Part shown: positions 6,311 through 12,783 of the stretch, one piece after another
Numbering within the stretch: the stretch's first letter is position 1
Layout of the letters: every line of letters starts with the position of its first letter
NCBI GenBank assembly: GCA_016931665.1
Contig: JAFGEH010000070.1
Location: 1-12,783, forward strand
Length of the DNA: 12,783 nt
DNA from: Candidatus Cloacimonadota bacterium
GTDB taxonomy: Bacteria; Cloacimonadota; Cloacimonadia; Cloacimonadales; TCS61
Direction of reading: 5' to 3'
Notes under the pieces: generated by a model
Database searches by the model: none
What the model saw: the letters and a program-made list of their open reading frames with translations, nothing else
What the model was told of the DNA's origin: nothing
Made by a program: the position numbers and the translations under genes

Positions 6311-8362
6311 ATGAAAAATTTTAAACCTCTGCTCCTTATCTTGCTGTTAACCCTGATGCTCGTTCTATCTGTAACCGGCTGTGACCGGCGAACCACGGAC
6401 CTGCCCGGTATCAAGATAGTGAGTATGACAGCCAATCCCACAACCATATATGCCGATAACAATATTACCTATTCCACCATCAGAGTGATGGTAAAGGATG
6501 AGGAAGACTTTGCGGTGACATCCGAACCAGTCACCTTCAGGTCCAATATCGGTTCTCTGATTAAGAATACCACCACCGACAGTATGGGTGTGGCCGAAAC
6601 CTTTTTCTGGGATAGCGGAGATATCGGATTGGCAACGATCGAAGCATTCGTGGCAGATGAACGTGCCAGTGTACAGGTTATGATCGATTCCATACCCAAT
6701 ATTGTTTCTTTAAATTTCACCCAGATCCCTAATGCCCTTAATATTGATGATATTACAACTATCAAAGCTAAAGGTATCAATGAAATAGGCAATGTTCCTG
6801 ATGGCACTATGATTTTCTTTGAAACAGACCTGGGCTTTTTCCAGAGTGTCGATGGAGTTTCTCTCGGCAATGTTGCCAGCGATGATACTCAGAATGGCGT
6901 GGCTCAGGTTGTTTTCAACGCCGGAACACTGCAGGGGGAAGCAACAATTGTTGCCCGCATCGGAACTATATATACAGAGGGAATGATTACGATTCATCCC
7001 GGTTCACCCCGTTACATGTATCTCTATCCGGAAGTCCTGGAAGTTCAAGCTAACAGCGGACAATCAGTTGAGATCATGACCAGGGTGGAAGATAAATATC
7101 ACAATCCCGTGGAAAATGGCGTGGGCGTGAGCTACACAACTACTCTGGGAACGGTTAATCCCAATGGAAATACAGATTCCCTGGGCATTGCCTACACTAA
7201 TTTTTCTCCTGGAGTAACGGCGGGGATAGCTCAGATCGACGCCGTGGCTGATTCCGCCACTGCCAGGACTTTCATCACAGTTGTATCAGATGATGTACAT
7301 TCCATAGTATTTGATTTTTCCGGGATCATTGGTATCCAGGTGCAAGGCACCGGCGGTCAGGAATCTTATGAACTTTCGGTCAGCCTCAAGGATATGAGCG
7401 GGAACCTGATCACTAATGATGTGATGGTTCATTTTGAATTACTGAATTATCCCAATGGTACCAACATAAACAATATCGGTCCTGCAGACAGCACCATGTC
7501 GGTTAATGGCCATGCCATTGTTTCCATCAATAGCGGTTCTGAGGCAGGGGTAGTCCGGATCAAGGCTTATGCCTATAACCAGGAAGGTAATGAGATCAGC
7601 GCGATTAAATCCGGTATTGTTGTTCATGCCGGACCTCCCAATTCAGCTTCTTTTTCTCTGGGAGGTTACAGTCAGGGACAGAATATGGGAGGCGGAATCT
7701 GGAAGGTCCAGGTAGCAGCCCTGATCAGTGATATGTATGGTAATCCGGTGGACCAGGGTATTGCCGTATTCTTCTCTCTACCCGATGATCCGGATTTTGC
7801 CTCAATCGAAGCGGCTGCCTATGTAGGCAATGAGAATGCCAATGGTGATTCCCTGGCCGGTACGGCCTTCACCTATTTGACTTACGACGGAGTCTATACC
7901 AACGAAGTTATTGATATTCAGGTTGAAGTGGGTGGTTTTGACACCTATCCGGGCAGTGTTGTCCTGCCGATCCAGTTCCCCGTGATCGATATGGTACCGG
8001 TTCCGCAGCATGTTGACTGGGTAAATGCGGGAGATAACCAACCCAAATCAACCCAGATCAGGATCACTATCCGAGATGGACAGAATAACGCCATCGATAA
8101 CCAGGTTGTGACTTTCTATACTACACTGGGGACACCTCTGGCACCCACTCCGCCCGATACCGGCGACCCTAATACGGGCTTGACGGGAGTTGTCGATGGA
8201 GAACATGGCAGATTGAACAAGACCATTCAGTTCCAGAAATATGAATGTCCTGCTCCCACTCCAGCCGGGCCTGGTACAACTACAGCAACGATTACGGCAC
8301 ATATTCTGGGGACAACAGTTAATAATACTGCTTCTGTAATACTCTTCCGTTATACTGATTAG
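6311..8362 (+). CDS. Lipoprotein with about six bacterial Ig-like (Big_1-type) domains
   Basis: The product is 683 residues. A signal peptide ends in a lipobox VTGC with the lipidated cysteine at 24, followed by Asp25. The mature part is a string of Ig-like beta domains beginning at about residues 36, 131, 233, 330, 444 and 558. Domains 1, 3 and 6 show the invasin/intimin (Big_1) pattern best: a start such as YSTIRVMVKDEEDFAVTSEP or VEDKYHNPVENGVGVSYTTT, then LGTV or IGSL, then D-S-x-G-x-A, and a closing strand. Domains 2, 4 and 5 are more divergent or carry insertions. Domain 6 holds a Pro/Thr-rich insertion. There are no catalytic motifs. AGGAGG at 6300-6305 fuses with the secretin stop, only 9 bases separate the genes, and pilB follows after 26 bases, so it is co-expressed with the machine. 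Possible roles are a surface adhesin, a secretin-associated periplasmic scaffold, or a pilus-tethering protein; the sequence does not decide. The lipoprotein and Ig-like calls are firm. Confidence 0.85.
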   Translation: MKNFKPLLLILLLTLMLVLSVTGCDRRTTDLPGIKIVSMTANPTTIYADNNITYSTIRVMVKDEEDFAVTSEPVTFRSNIGSLIKNTTTDSMGVAETFFWDSGDIGLATIEAFVADERASVQVMIDSIPNIVSLNFTQIPNALNIDDITTIKAKGINEIGNVPDGTMIFFETDLGFFQSVDGVSLGNVASDDTQNGVAQVVFNAGTLQGEATIVARIGTIYTEGMITIHPGSPRYMYLYPEVLEVQANSGQSVEIMTRVEDKYHNPVENGVGVSYTTTLGTVNPNGNTDSLGIAYTNFSPGVTAGIAQIDAVADSATARTFITVVSDDVHSIVFDFSGIIGIQVQGTGGQESYELSVSLKDMSGNLITNDVMVHFELLNYPNGTNINNIGPADSTMSVNGHAIVSINSGSEAGVVRIKAYAYNQEGNEISAIKSGIVVHAGPPNSASFSLGGYSQGQNMGGGIWKVQVAALISDMYGNPVDQGIAVFFSLPDDPDFASIEAAAYVGNENANGDSLAGTAFTYLTYDGVYTNEVIDIQVEVGGFDTYPGSVVLPIQFPVIDMVPVPQHVDWVNAGDNQPKSTQIRITIRDGQNNAIDNQVVTFYTTLGTPLAPTPPDTGDPNTGLTGVVDGEHGRLNKTIQFQKYECPAPTPAGPGTTTATITAHILGTTVNNTASVILFRYTD

Positions 8363-8388
8363 GTTATAGAGAATAATAAGGAGCTGGC

Positions 8389-10098
8389 ATGACTTTCAAC
8401 CCTCAGTTCTCCAGAATTGGCGAGATTCTCGTACATCTGGGTGCAGTGAATGAAGACCAGGTAAAGGAAGCTCTGGTCAAACAAAGCAATTTCGGCCTGA
8501 AAATGGGTGAAACCCTGCGTAAACTGGGTTATATTACAGAAGATGATCTGTTGCAGGCCCTGCATTTACAGTTGGATTATAGCATCATAAATGAAGAGGA
8601 ACTGCTGGATCTGGATTCAGAAGTTGTTAAGAAGATACCAGAACCATTCGCAGTCGAAAACCGGGTCATAGCGATCCGGGAAGAAGGCGGTTCTATTCTG
8701 GTGGCGATGACTGATCCGGAGAATATAGTTATTCATGATAATCTGAAAAAGATCCTTAACCGTCCCATAAAACCAATCCTGATCGGTGAATCAACGCTGC
8801 ATGATACCCAAGAGAGATATTATAAGAGTATCCGTACCACCTCTCAGGTTGAAGATGCGGTAGGAAAATTCGAATTTGTGGCGGTTGATGAAGATGAAAA
8901 CGAGATAACTGTTGATTCCAAGGCTGAAGCTGATGCACCTGTTGTCAAACTGGTAAATCTGATCATCACGGAAGCCATCAAATCCAATTCCACGGATATT
9001 CATATCGAGCCTCTCTCCCGGGAAACGCGGGTAAGGTTCAGAATTGATGGTGCCCTGAGGGAAGTAATGTCGCCACCCATTGGTCTCCACGCCGGTATAG
9101 TCTCTCTGGTCAAGGTTATGTCCAAATTGAATATTGCCGAAAGAAGATTACCTCAGGATGGACATATATCACTGAAGACTGCTATCAAGAGTGTGGACGT
9201 TCGCGTTTCTATAGTCCCTACAGTGACCGGAGAAAAAGTGGTGATGAGGCTTCTGGACAAAGGAGAGTTCGGTTTCAGTCTCACAACTCTGGGTTTTTCC
9301 GGCCGTAACCTGGAAACTTTTAAAAAATGGATTCGCCGTCCCTATGGGATTAATATCGTTTCCGGTCCGACCGGAAGTGGTAAATCCACCACTCTCCATG
9401 CTGCTCTGAAGGCGATCAGGAATATCGAATCCAATATTGTTACGGTAGAAGACCCAGTGGAATACCGCCTGGATGGTATAACTCAGATCGAAACCAATGC
9501 CAAGATAGATCTGACTTTTGCCCGGGCTCTGCGGTCGGTAGTCAGGCAGGACCCCGATATTATCCTACTGGGAGAGATCCGGGATGATGAGACAGCTGAT
9601 ATTGCCATTAAATTCTCTTTGACCGGTCATCTGGTTTTTACTACTTTGCATGCCAATGATGCTCCATCTACAATCACTCGTATGCTGGATATTGGTGTCC
9701 CAGCCTATCTCGTGGCTTCATCGGTCAATCTGGTTATGGCTCAACGTCTTGTACGTTTGATCTGCACTCATTGCAAAACAAGTTATACCCCGACTCCCGA
9801 AGAACTCCGGGAAGCAGGGCTCACCAAAGATGAAGCTGATCAAATCAAATTTAAAAGAGGAAGTGGATGTGTGCATTGTGATAATACGGGTTACAGCGGT
9901 CGTACGGGGATCTTCGAGATTCTAGAGGTGACCAGTGAGATCCGCCGGTTGATCTTTGAGGGAGCTCATCAGGATGTCATCCGGGATTCAGCCATAAAGA
10001 ATGGAATGCAGAACCTGCATGAAAGTGGTATGGAAAAGGTAAGACAGGGTTTAACCACCCTGAGCGAAATCATTAAATTCACTGTCTCAGATAATTAA
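8389..10098 (+). CDS. pilB: PilB/GspE assembly ATPase with MshEN domain
   Basis: The product is 569 residues, the usual size of a full PilB. This cytoplasmic hexameric ATPase powers pilus or pseudopilus assembly. The N-terminal MshEN domain has two copies of the glycine/leucine repeat at about 9-32 and 38-61. The N2 core contains STDIHIEP at 201-208 and RVRFRIDGALREV. Walker A is GPTGSGKST at 326-334, the Asp box is VTVEDPVEYRLDG, Walker B is IILLGEIRDDETAD at 391-404, and the His box is GHLVFTTLHANDA from 413. The zinc tetracysteine of PilB/GspE is complete: CTHC at 459-462 and CVHC at 494-497, followed by GYSGRTGIFEIL. It is PilB/GspE rather than PilT, because PilT lacks both the N-terminal domain and the zinc motif. 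AAGGAG at 8378-8383 supports the start. pilC follows 13 bases downstream. Confidence 0.96.
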   Translation: MTFNPQFSRIGEILVHLGAVNEDQVKEALVKQSNFGLKMGETLRKLGYITEDDLLQALHLQLDYSIINEEELLDLDSEVVKKIPEPFAVENRVIAIREEGGSILVAMTDPENIVIHDNLKKILNRPIKPILIGESTLHDTQERYYKSIRTTSQVEDAVGKFEFVAVDEDENEITVDSKAEADAPVVKLVNLIITEAIKSNSTDIHIEPLSRETRVRFRIDGALREVMSPPIGLHAGIVSLVKVMSKLNIAERRLPQDGHISLKTAIKSVDVRVSIVPTVTGEKVVMRLLDKGEFGFSLTTLGFSGRNLETFKKWIRRPYGINIVSGPTGSGKSTTLHAALKAIRNIESNIVTVEDPVEYRLDGITQIETNAKIDLTFARALRSVVRQDPDIILLGEIRDDETADIAIKFSLTGHLVFTTLHANDAPSTITRMLDIGVPAYLVASSVNLVMAQRLVRLICTHCKTSYTPTPEELREAGLTKDEADQIKFKRGSGCVHCDNTGYSGRTGIFEILEVTSEIRRLIFEGAHQDVIRDSAIKNGMQNLHESGMEKVRQGLTTLSEIIKFTVSDN

Positions 10099-10111
10099 TG
10101 AAGGGTAATAT

Positions 10112-11365
10112 ATGGCTAGTTTTCAATTTGTAATCAAGGATGCCAAAGGGGCTAGATCTGAAGGTATTATCAAGGCTAACAACATGGATGAAGCCATTGA
10201 TAAACTTACCCGGGAAGGTGGAACCATAATCTCTGTCAAGTCAACCGGAGAAGGTGCCTTTAAAGGTAAGCTATCTCTGTTTGACAAACTGATGCTGTCA
10301 ATTTTCAAACTGAGAACAGGGGTTAGTTTAAAAATTCTGGTCTTCTTCACCCGTCAGATGTCAACCATGTTTTCTGCCGGATTAACTATCGAGAAATCCC
10401 TAAGCAATCTGGCAAAAGAAGAGAAGAATAAGAAATTCCAGAAAGTACTGAATCGGCTGTCCAATGACATCAAGAAAGGTTTCAGTCTGTCCGAAGCTAT
10501 GGAACAGCATCCCGGTGTCTTCAATGCTCTTTACGTATCCCTGGTGAAAGCTGGAGAAGTATCGGGTACCCTCCATACTGTTCTGGACGAACTTTCAACC
10601 TACCTGGAAAAGATCGAAGATACCAGAAGGAAAGTCTGGTCTGCCCTGACTTACCCGTTTTTCATTGTTTTCTTTCTGATCATTGTGGTCTGGGTCCTCT
10701 TCTATTACATTATTCCCCAGTTTCAATCGGTTTATGCTAATTTCAATGCCGATCTGCCGGGTCCTACCCTGGTTGCCATCAGTATCAGCGAATTCATACG
10801 TGACAATATCTTCTTTGCTTTTATGTTGATTCTGGCCCTGGTTATGACAGTATTTCTTATCTATTTGTCCGATCGGGGCAAATATGTTATCGACAGCTTC
10901 ATCCTCAGATTCCCGGTGATAGGTAACATGATCAATAATTCTATCATGAGTAAATTTTCCCGAACCTTCAGTATCCTGATGGCGTCCGGTGTTCCCATTA
11001 TGGAAACACTGGAACTGGTAGAAAACGTGGTGCAGAACGCAGTGATCGAAAGCGCAGTAAGAAAAGCCAGGATCATGGTGAAAGAGGGATACAGCGTAGC
11101 TGGAGCTTTCAAAAAGACGGAAGTATTTCCACCCACCCTCCTGCAGCTGATTTCTACCGGGGAAGAAACCGGAGATATGGACAAACTCCTGGCCAAAGCA
11201 GCAGAATTCTTTGAGAAGCTGGTGGATTCGGTAATTGACCGGTTGACTTCTCTGATTGAACCCATTCTTATAATCCTCATGGCTGCTGTGGTCGGATCAA
11301 TTATCATTGTTATTTATCTGCCTATATTCAAGCTGGGTTTGGCCATCAGTTCAGGAATGAAATAA
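10112..11365 (+). CDS. pilC: PilC/GspF inner-membrane platform protein
   Basis: The product is 417 residues, the normal PilC length. A small N-terminal beta domain (1-60, FQFVIKDAKGARSEGIIKA) precedes two tandem T2SF domains at about 76-198 and 281-403. The first opens with FFTRQMSTMFSAGLTIEKSL at 78-97, the second with KFSRTFSILMASGVPIMETL at 281-300; each contains the conserved GE motif (KAGEVSGTL and STGEETGDM). Membrane helices lie at about 176-202, 228-252 and 383-410. PilC sits beneath the pilus base, is turned by PilB and moves pilins into the fibre. AAGGG at 10101-10105 precedes the ATG by 6 bases. It is the last gene before the intrinsic terminator. Confidence 0.95.
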   Translation: MASFQFVIKDAKGARSEGIIKANNMDEAIDKLTREGGTIISVKSTGEGAFKGKLSLFDKLMLSIFKLRTGVSLKILVFFTRQMSTMFSAGLTIEKSLSNLAKEEKNKKFQKVLNRLSNDIKKGFSLSEAMEQHPGVFNALYVSLVKAGEVSGTLHTVLDELSTYLEKIEDTRRKVWSALTYPFFIVFFLIIVVWVLFYYIIPQFQSVYANFNADLPGPTLVAISISEFIRDNIFFAFMLILALVMTVFLIYLSDRGKYVIDSFILRFPVIGNMINNSIMSKFSRTFSILMASGVPIMETLELVENVVQNAVIESAVRKARIMVKEGYSVAGAFKKTEVFPPTLLQLISTGEETGDMDKLLAKAAEFFEKLVDSVIDRLTSLIEPILIILMAAVVGSIIIVIYLPIFKLGLAISSGMK

Positions 11366-11380
11366 TAGATAAAATGCAGT

Positions 11381-11410
11381 AAGGGGTGTAGTACTACACC
11401 CCTTTTTTTT
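11381..11410 (+). terminator. Intrinsic (Rho-independent) terminator of the pilus operon
   Basis: A perfect 24-base palindrome occupies 11381-11404 (left half AAGGGGTGTAGT, right half its exact reverse complement). It is followed by a run of T reaching 11410 (eight T from 11403). It folds as a GC-rich stem of about 10 pairs with a small loop at the TAC/GTA centre. It lies 15 bases after the pilC stop. The upstream side is not A-rich enough to suggest termination on the other strand. Confidence 0.92.
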
Positions 11411-11415
11411 AGCTG

Positions 11416-12180
11416 ATGATAATTATATATATATTCATATTCCTTATAGGACTGGCTCTGGGAAGTTTCCTGAATGTCTGCATTCACCGCTTGCCGCAAG
11501 GTGAATCAGTGATCTTTCCACGCTCTCATTGCCCTGCCTGTGGGCATAAAATCAAGAACCTTGATAACATACCGCTAATAAGCTATCTGCTTCTGCGGGG
11601 GGAATGCCGCTATTGCGGGTGGAAAATTGCCTGGCATTATCCGCTGGTTGAGTTTATTACTCCTTTAATTCTGCTAGGTATTTTCATATTGCACGGCAGC
11701 AGCTTCAACCTCCTCTTCTTCAAATATTCAGTGTTCTATCTGATAAGTACTGCCATTTTCTTCACAGATCTTTTTCGTCAGATGATTCCCGATCGCCTGT
11801 CACTTGCCCTGATGGTAAGCGGAGTGATATTTTCTCTGTTACCCGGCAATGATATCAGCTGGCTAGAATCTATCTTATCAGGGTTGTCTATCTTTTCCTT
11901 TTTCCTGATTCTGGCTTATGTATTTCATAAGTTCACAGGTAAAGAAAGTCTGGGCGGTGGTGACATAAAATATCTCACGGCTGTTGCTGCCAATCTGGGC
12001 TGGCTGGGAAGCTTGTTTACTATTATGCTGGGCTCTATTCTGGCTTTACTGATTTTATTGATCAGCGGCCATGATCATAATAAGAAATTCCCTTTTGGGC
12101 CATTTCTGATCACCGGCAGCCTTATTTTTTTCCTTTTGAAGGAATTTGTTCTACATAATTATCTTACCTTTTATAAATAA
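11416..12180 (+). CDS. pilD: Prepilin peptidase PilD/GspO (A24 family aspartic protease)
   Basis: The product is 254 residues, an integral membrane protein with about seven to eight hydrophobic segments. It cleaves the prepilin leader after glycine and usually N-methylates the new N-terminus. Visible signatures are LGSFLNVCIHRLPQGESVI from residue 15, the zinc tetracysteine CPAC at 39-42 with CRYC at 64-67, the first catalytic aspartate D118 in TDLFRQMIPD, and the second, D183, in GGGDIKYL. The cysteine-rich loop marks the bifunctional protease/methyltransferase type. The start is constrained: an in-frame TAG lies at 11410-11412 and the conserved GSFLN motif begins at residue 16, so ATG 11416 is the only sensible start. 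There is no Shine-Dalgarno site, because the preceding bases are the terminator T-tract. It is the expected partner of the upstream operon, though separated by that terminator. Confidence 0.94.
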   Translation: MIIIYIFIFLIGLALGSFLNVCIHRLPQGESVIFPRSHCPACGHKIKNLDNIPLISYLLLRGECRYCGWKIAWHYPLVEFITPLILLGIFILHGSSFNLLFFKYSVFYLISTAIFFTDLFRQMIPDRLSLALMVSGVIFSLLPGNDISWLESILSGLSIFSFFLILAYVFHKFTGKESLGGGDIKYLTAVAANLGWLGSLFTIMLGSILALLILLISGHDHNKKFPFGPFLITGSLIFFLLKEFVLHNYLTFYK

Positions 12181-12232
12181 TTCTGACATAATTTTTCCGT
12201 CTCCCGGAATAGAAGTTGCACTTAATTATATA

Positions 12233-12241
12233 TGATATAAT
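12233..12241 (+). promoter_or_regulatory. Extended -10 promoter element for the secreted-protein gene
   Basis: TGATATAAT matches the extended -10 consensus (TG-n-TATAAT) exactly. TTGCAC at 12216-12221 resembles a -35 box but is spaced only 14 bases away, so the extended -10 would have to carry the promoter. A start near 12248 would give a 5' leader of about 45 bases. AT-rich sequence can produce such matches by chance, and the host's sigma-factor preferences are unknown. Confidence 0.45.
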
Positions 12242-12280
12242 GAAATGTGGCAATATTGTAAATTAAATCTACATTTATAC

Positions 12281-12287
12281 AGGGAGG
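12281..12287 (+). promoter_or_regulatory. Shine-Dalgarno site of the terminal secreted-protein gene
   Basis: AGGGAGG lies 5 bases before ATG 12293 and decides this start, which is followed at once by a signal peptide. Confidence 0.75.
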
Positions 12288-12292
12288 CAGAT

Positions 12293-12783
12293 ATGAGAAG
12301 GTTGGTTTTAATTCTTATCATGTTTATTACCTGTATTTTTGTTTTTGCTTACGAATGGAACCCGATTGGGCCAGCCTGGATCAATGTAACAAATTACTGT
12401 TTTACCGGGACAAATCCTTTCTGGGAAATCATCTGTACGGATGGCGGCTTCCTGTCCAGACAGGTTGAGAATTGGGTGCTGCATTCTTTCAGCGGATTAC
12501 CTGTCTGTGCCGTGTTATCCGACCCGAGCGGTGAAGGAGATCTGCTGGTGGCCTTGGGAGACGGCAGTGATTCGGATGGGATCTATCGCTATACTTTTGA
12601 TATTGATTCATTTTCGGTACTGGCCTGGATGATGTATCCGAAATTTCTGCTGCAGCATGAACCAACAGGGGAATATTACTGCGGAGGCATGGAAGGCTTA
12701 CGGAAATCTGACGATGGCCAGGCATGGCAGGCAGTATCCTATTTCTCCGGTATGGAATGTACTGCCATGACCTATTGGGGAGA
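12293..12783 (+). CDS. Secreted protein with an Asp-box, probable beta-propeller (5' part, cut by window end)
   Basis: The first 163 codons are visible and the frame is still open at the window end. Residues 1-19 are a classical signal peptide (MRR, then a hydrophobic run ending VFA) with likely cleavage before Tyr20. Cys14 inside the hydrophobic core is preceded by Thr rather than Gly, Ala or Ser, so it is not a lipobox. The mature part is rich in Trp, Tyr, Gly and Asp, and SDDGQAW at 139-145 fits the Asp-box (S-x-D-x-G-x-x-W) found in sialidase/YCF48-type beta-propellers. A second blade-like segment precedes it (LLVALGDGSDSDGIYRY). Enzyme or binding function cannot be told from this part. 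It has its own apparent promoter and is probably not in the pilus operon, though it could be an exported client of such a machine. Confidence 0.75.
   Translation, partial: MRRLVLILIMFITCIFVFAYEWNPIGPAWINVTNYCFTGTNPFWEIICTDGGFLSRQVENWVLHSFSGLPVCAVLSDPSGEGDLLVALGDGSDSDGIYRYTFDIDSFSVLAWMMYPKFLLQHEPTGEYYCGGMEGLRKSDDGQAWQAVSYFSGMECTAMTYWG

Larger units (their letters stand above)
12181..12292 (+). other. Intergenic region between pilD and the secreted-protein gene
   Basis: These 112 AT-rich bases contain a possible extended -10 promoter and a Shine-Dalgarno site for the next gene. No small open frame with a ribosome binding site and no RNA gene is apparent. A 5-base-pair hairpin just after pilD (TTCCG at 12195-12199, CGGAA at 12205-12209) lacks a T-tract and is not called a terminator. 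Confidence 0.5.

Noticed and set aside
12195..12209. Hairpin after pilD considered as a terminator
   Set aside because: The stem is only 5 base pairs and no T-tract follows.
12216..12241. Classical -35/-10 promoter (TTGCAC and TATAAT)
   Set aside because: The spacer is only 14 bases, well short of about 17; only the extended -10 element was kept.
12332..12334. Cys14 of the terminal secreted protein as a lipobox cysteine
   Set aside because: It sits within the hydrophobic core and is preceded by Thr instead of Gly, Ala or Ser; a normal cleavage site after Ala19 fits better.
1..12783. CRISPR arrays, tRNA or rRNA genes, insertion sequences, attachment sites
   Set aside because: Nearly all of the window is tightly packed coding sequence; no direct-repeat array, terminal inverted repeats, transposase or RNA-gene-like stretch was seen.

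Overview
This window is one long plus-strand gene cluster for a type IV pilus (T4P) / type II secretion-like envelope machine, followed by the start of an unrelated secreted-protein gene. Gene order, reading left to right: the last 21 codons of an unidentified gene; a large PilX/DUF4900-like pilus-associated protein; pilM, pilN, pilO and a PilP/GspC-like gene (inner-membrane alignment complex); a compact secretin (pilQ/gspD-like); a 683-residue lipoprotein with about six bacterial Ig-like (Big_1/invasin-type) domains; the assembly ATPase pilB/gspE; the platform protein pilC/gspF; a strong intrinsic terminator; prepilin peptidase pilD; then a gap holding a likely promoter and the 5' part of a gene for a secreted, probably beta-propeller, protein cut by the window end.

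The nine genes from about 77 to 11365 are very tightly packed (gaps of -4 to 42 bases, nearly all with good Shine-Dalgarno sites, one ATGA overlap, one stop codon merged with a Shine-Dalgarno site). They are almost certainly one operon. The terminator at 11381-11410 ends it, and pilD begins 5 bases after the T-tract with no Shine-Dalgarno site of its own.

A secretin and a lipoprotein show that the host is a diderm bacterium. The moderate base composition, the PilX/DUF4900 protein, the Ig-like lipoprotein and the Asp-box secreted protein fit the Fibrobacterota-Chlorobi-Bacteroidota (FCB) sphere, possibly Cloacimonadota. That placement is a low-confidence impression and rests on no search.

Working model: PilB (ATP hydrolysis, with an apparently intact MshEN-type cyclic-di-GMP motif) drives PilC, which extracts prepilins processed by PilD. 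PilM-N-O and the PilP/GspC-like protein link this motor to the secretin. The large PilX-like protein may be an accessory or initiating component. The Ig-like lipoprotein is the part not explained by the textbook machine. No major pilin and no retraction ATPase (PilT) gene lies in the window, so pilus versus secretion pseudopilus cannot be settled here.
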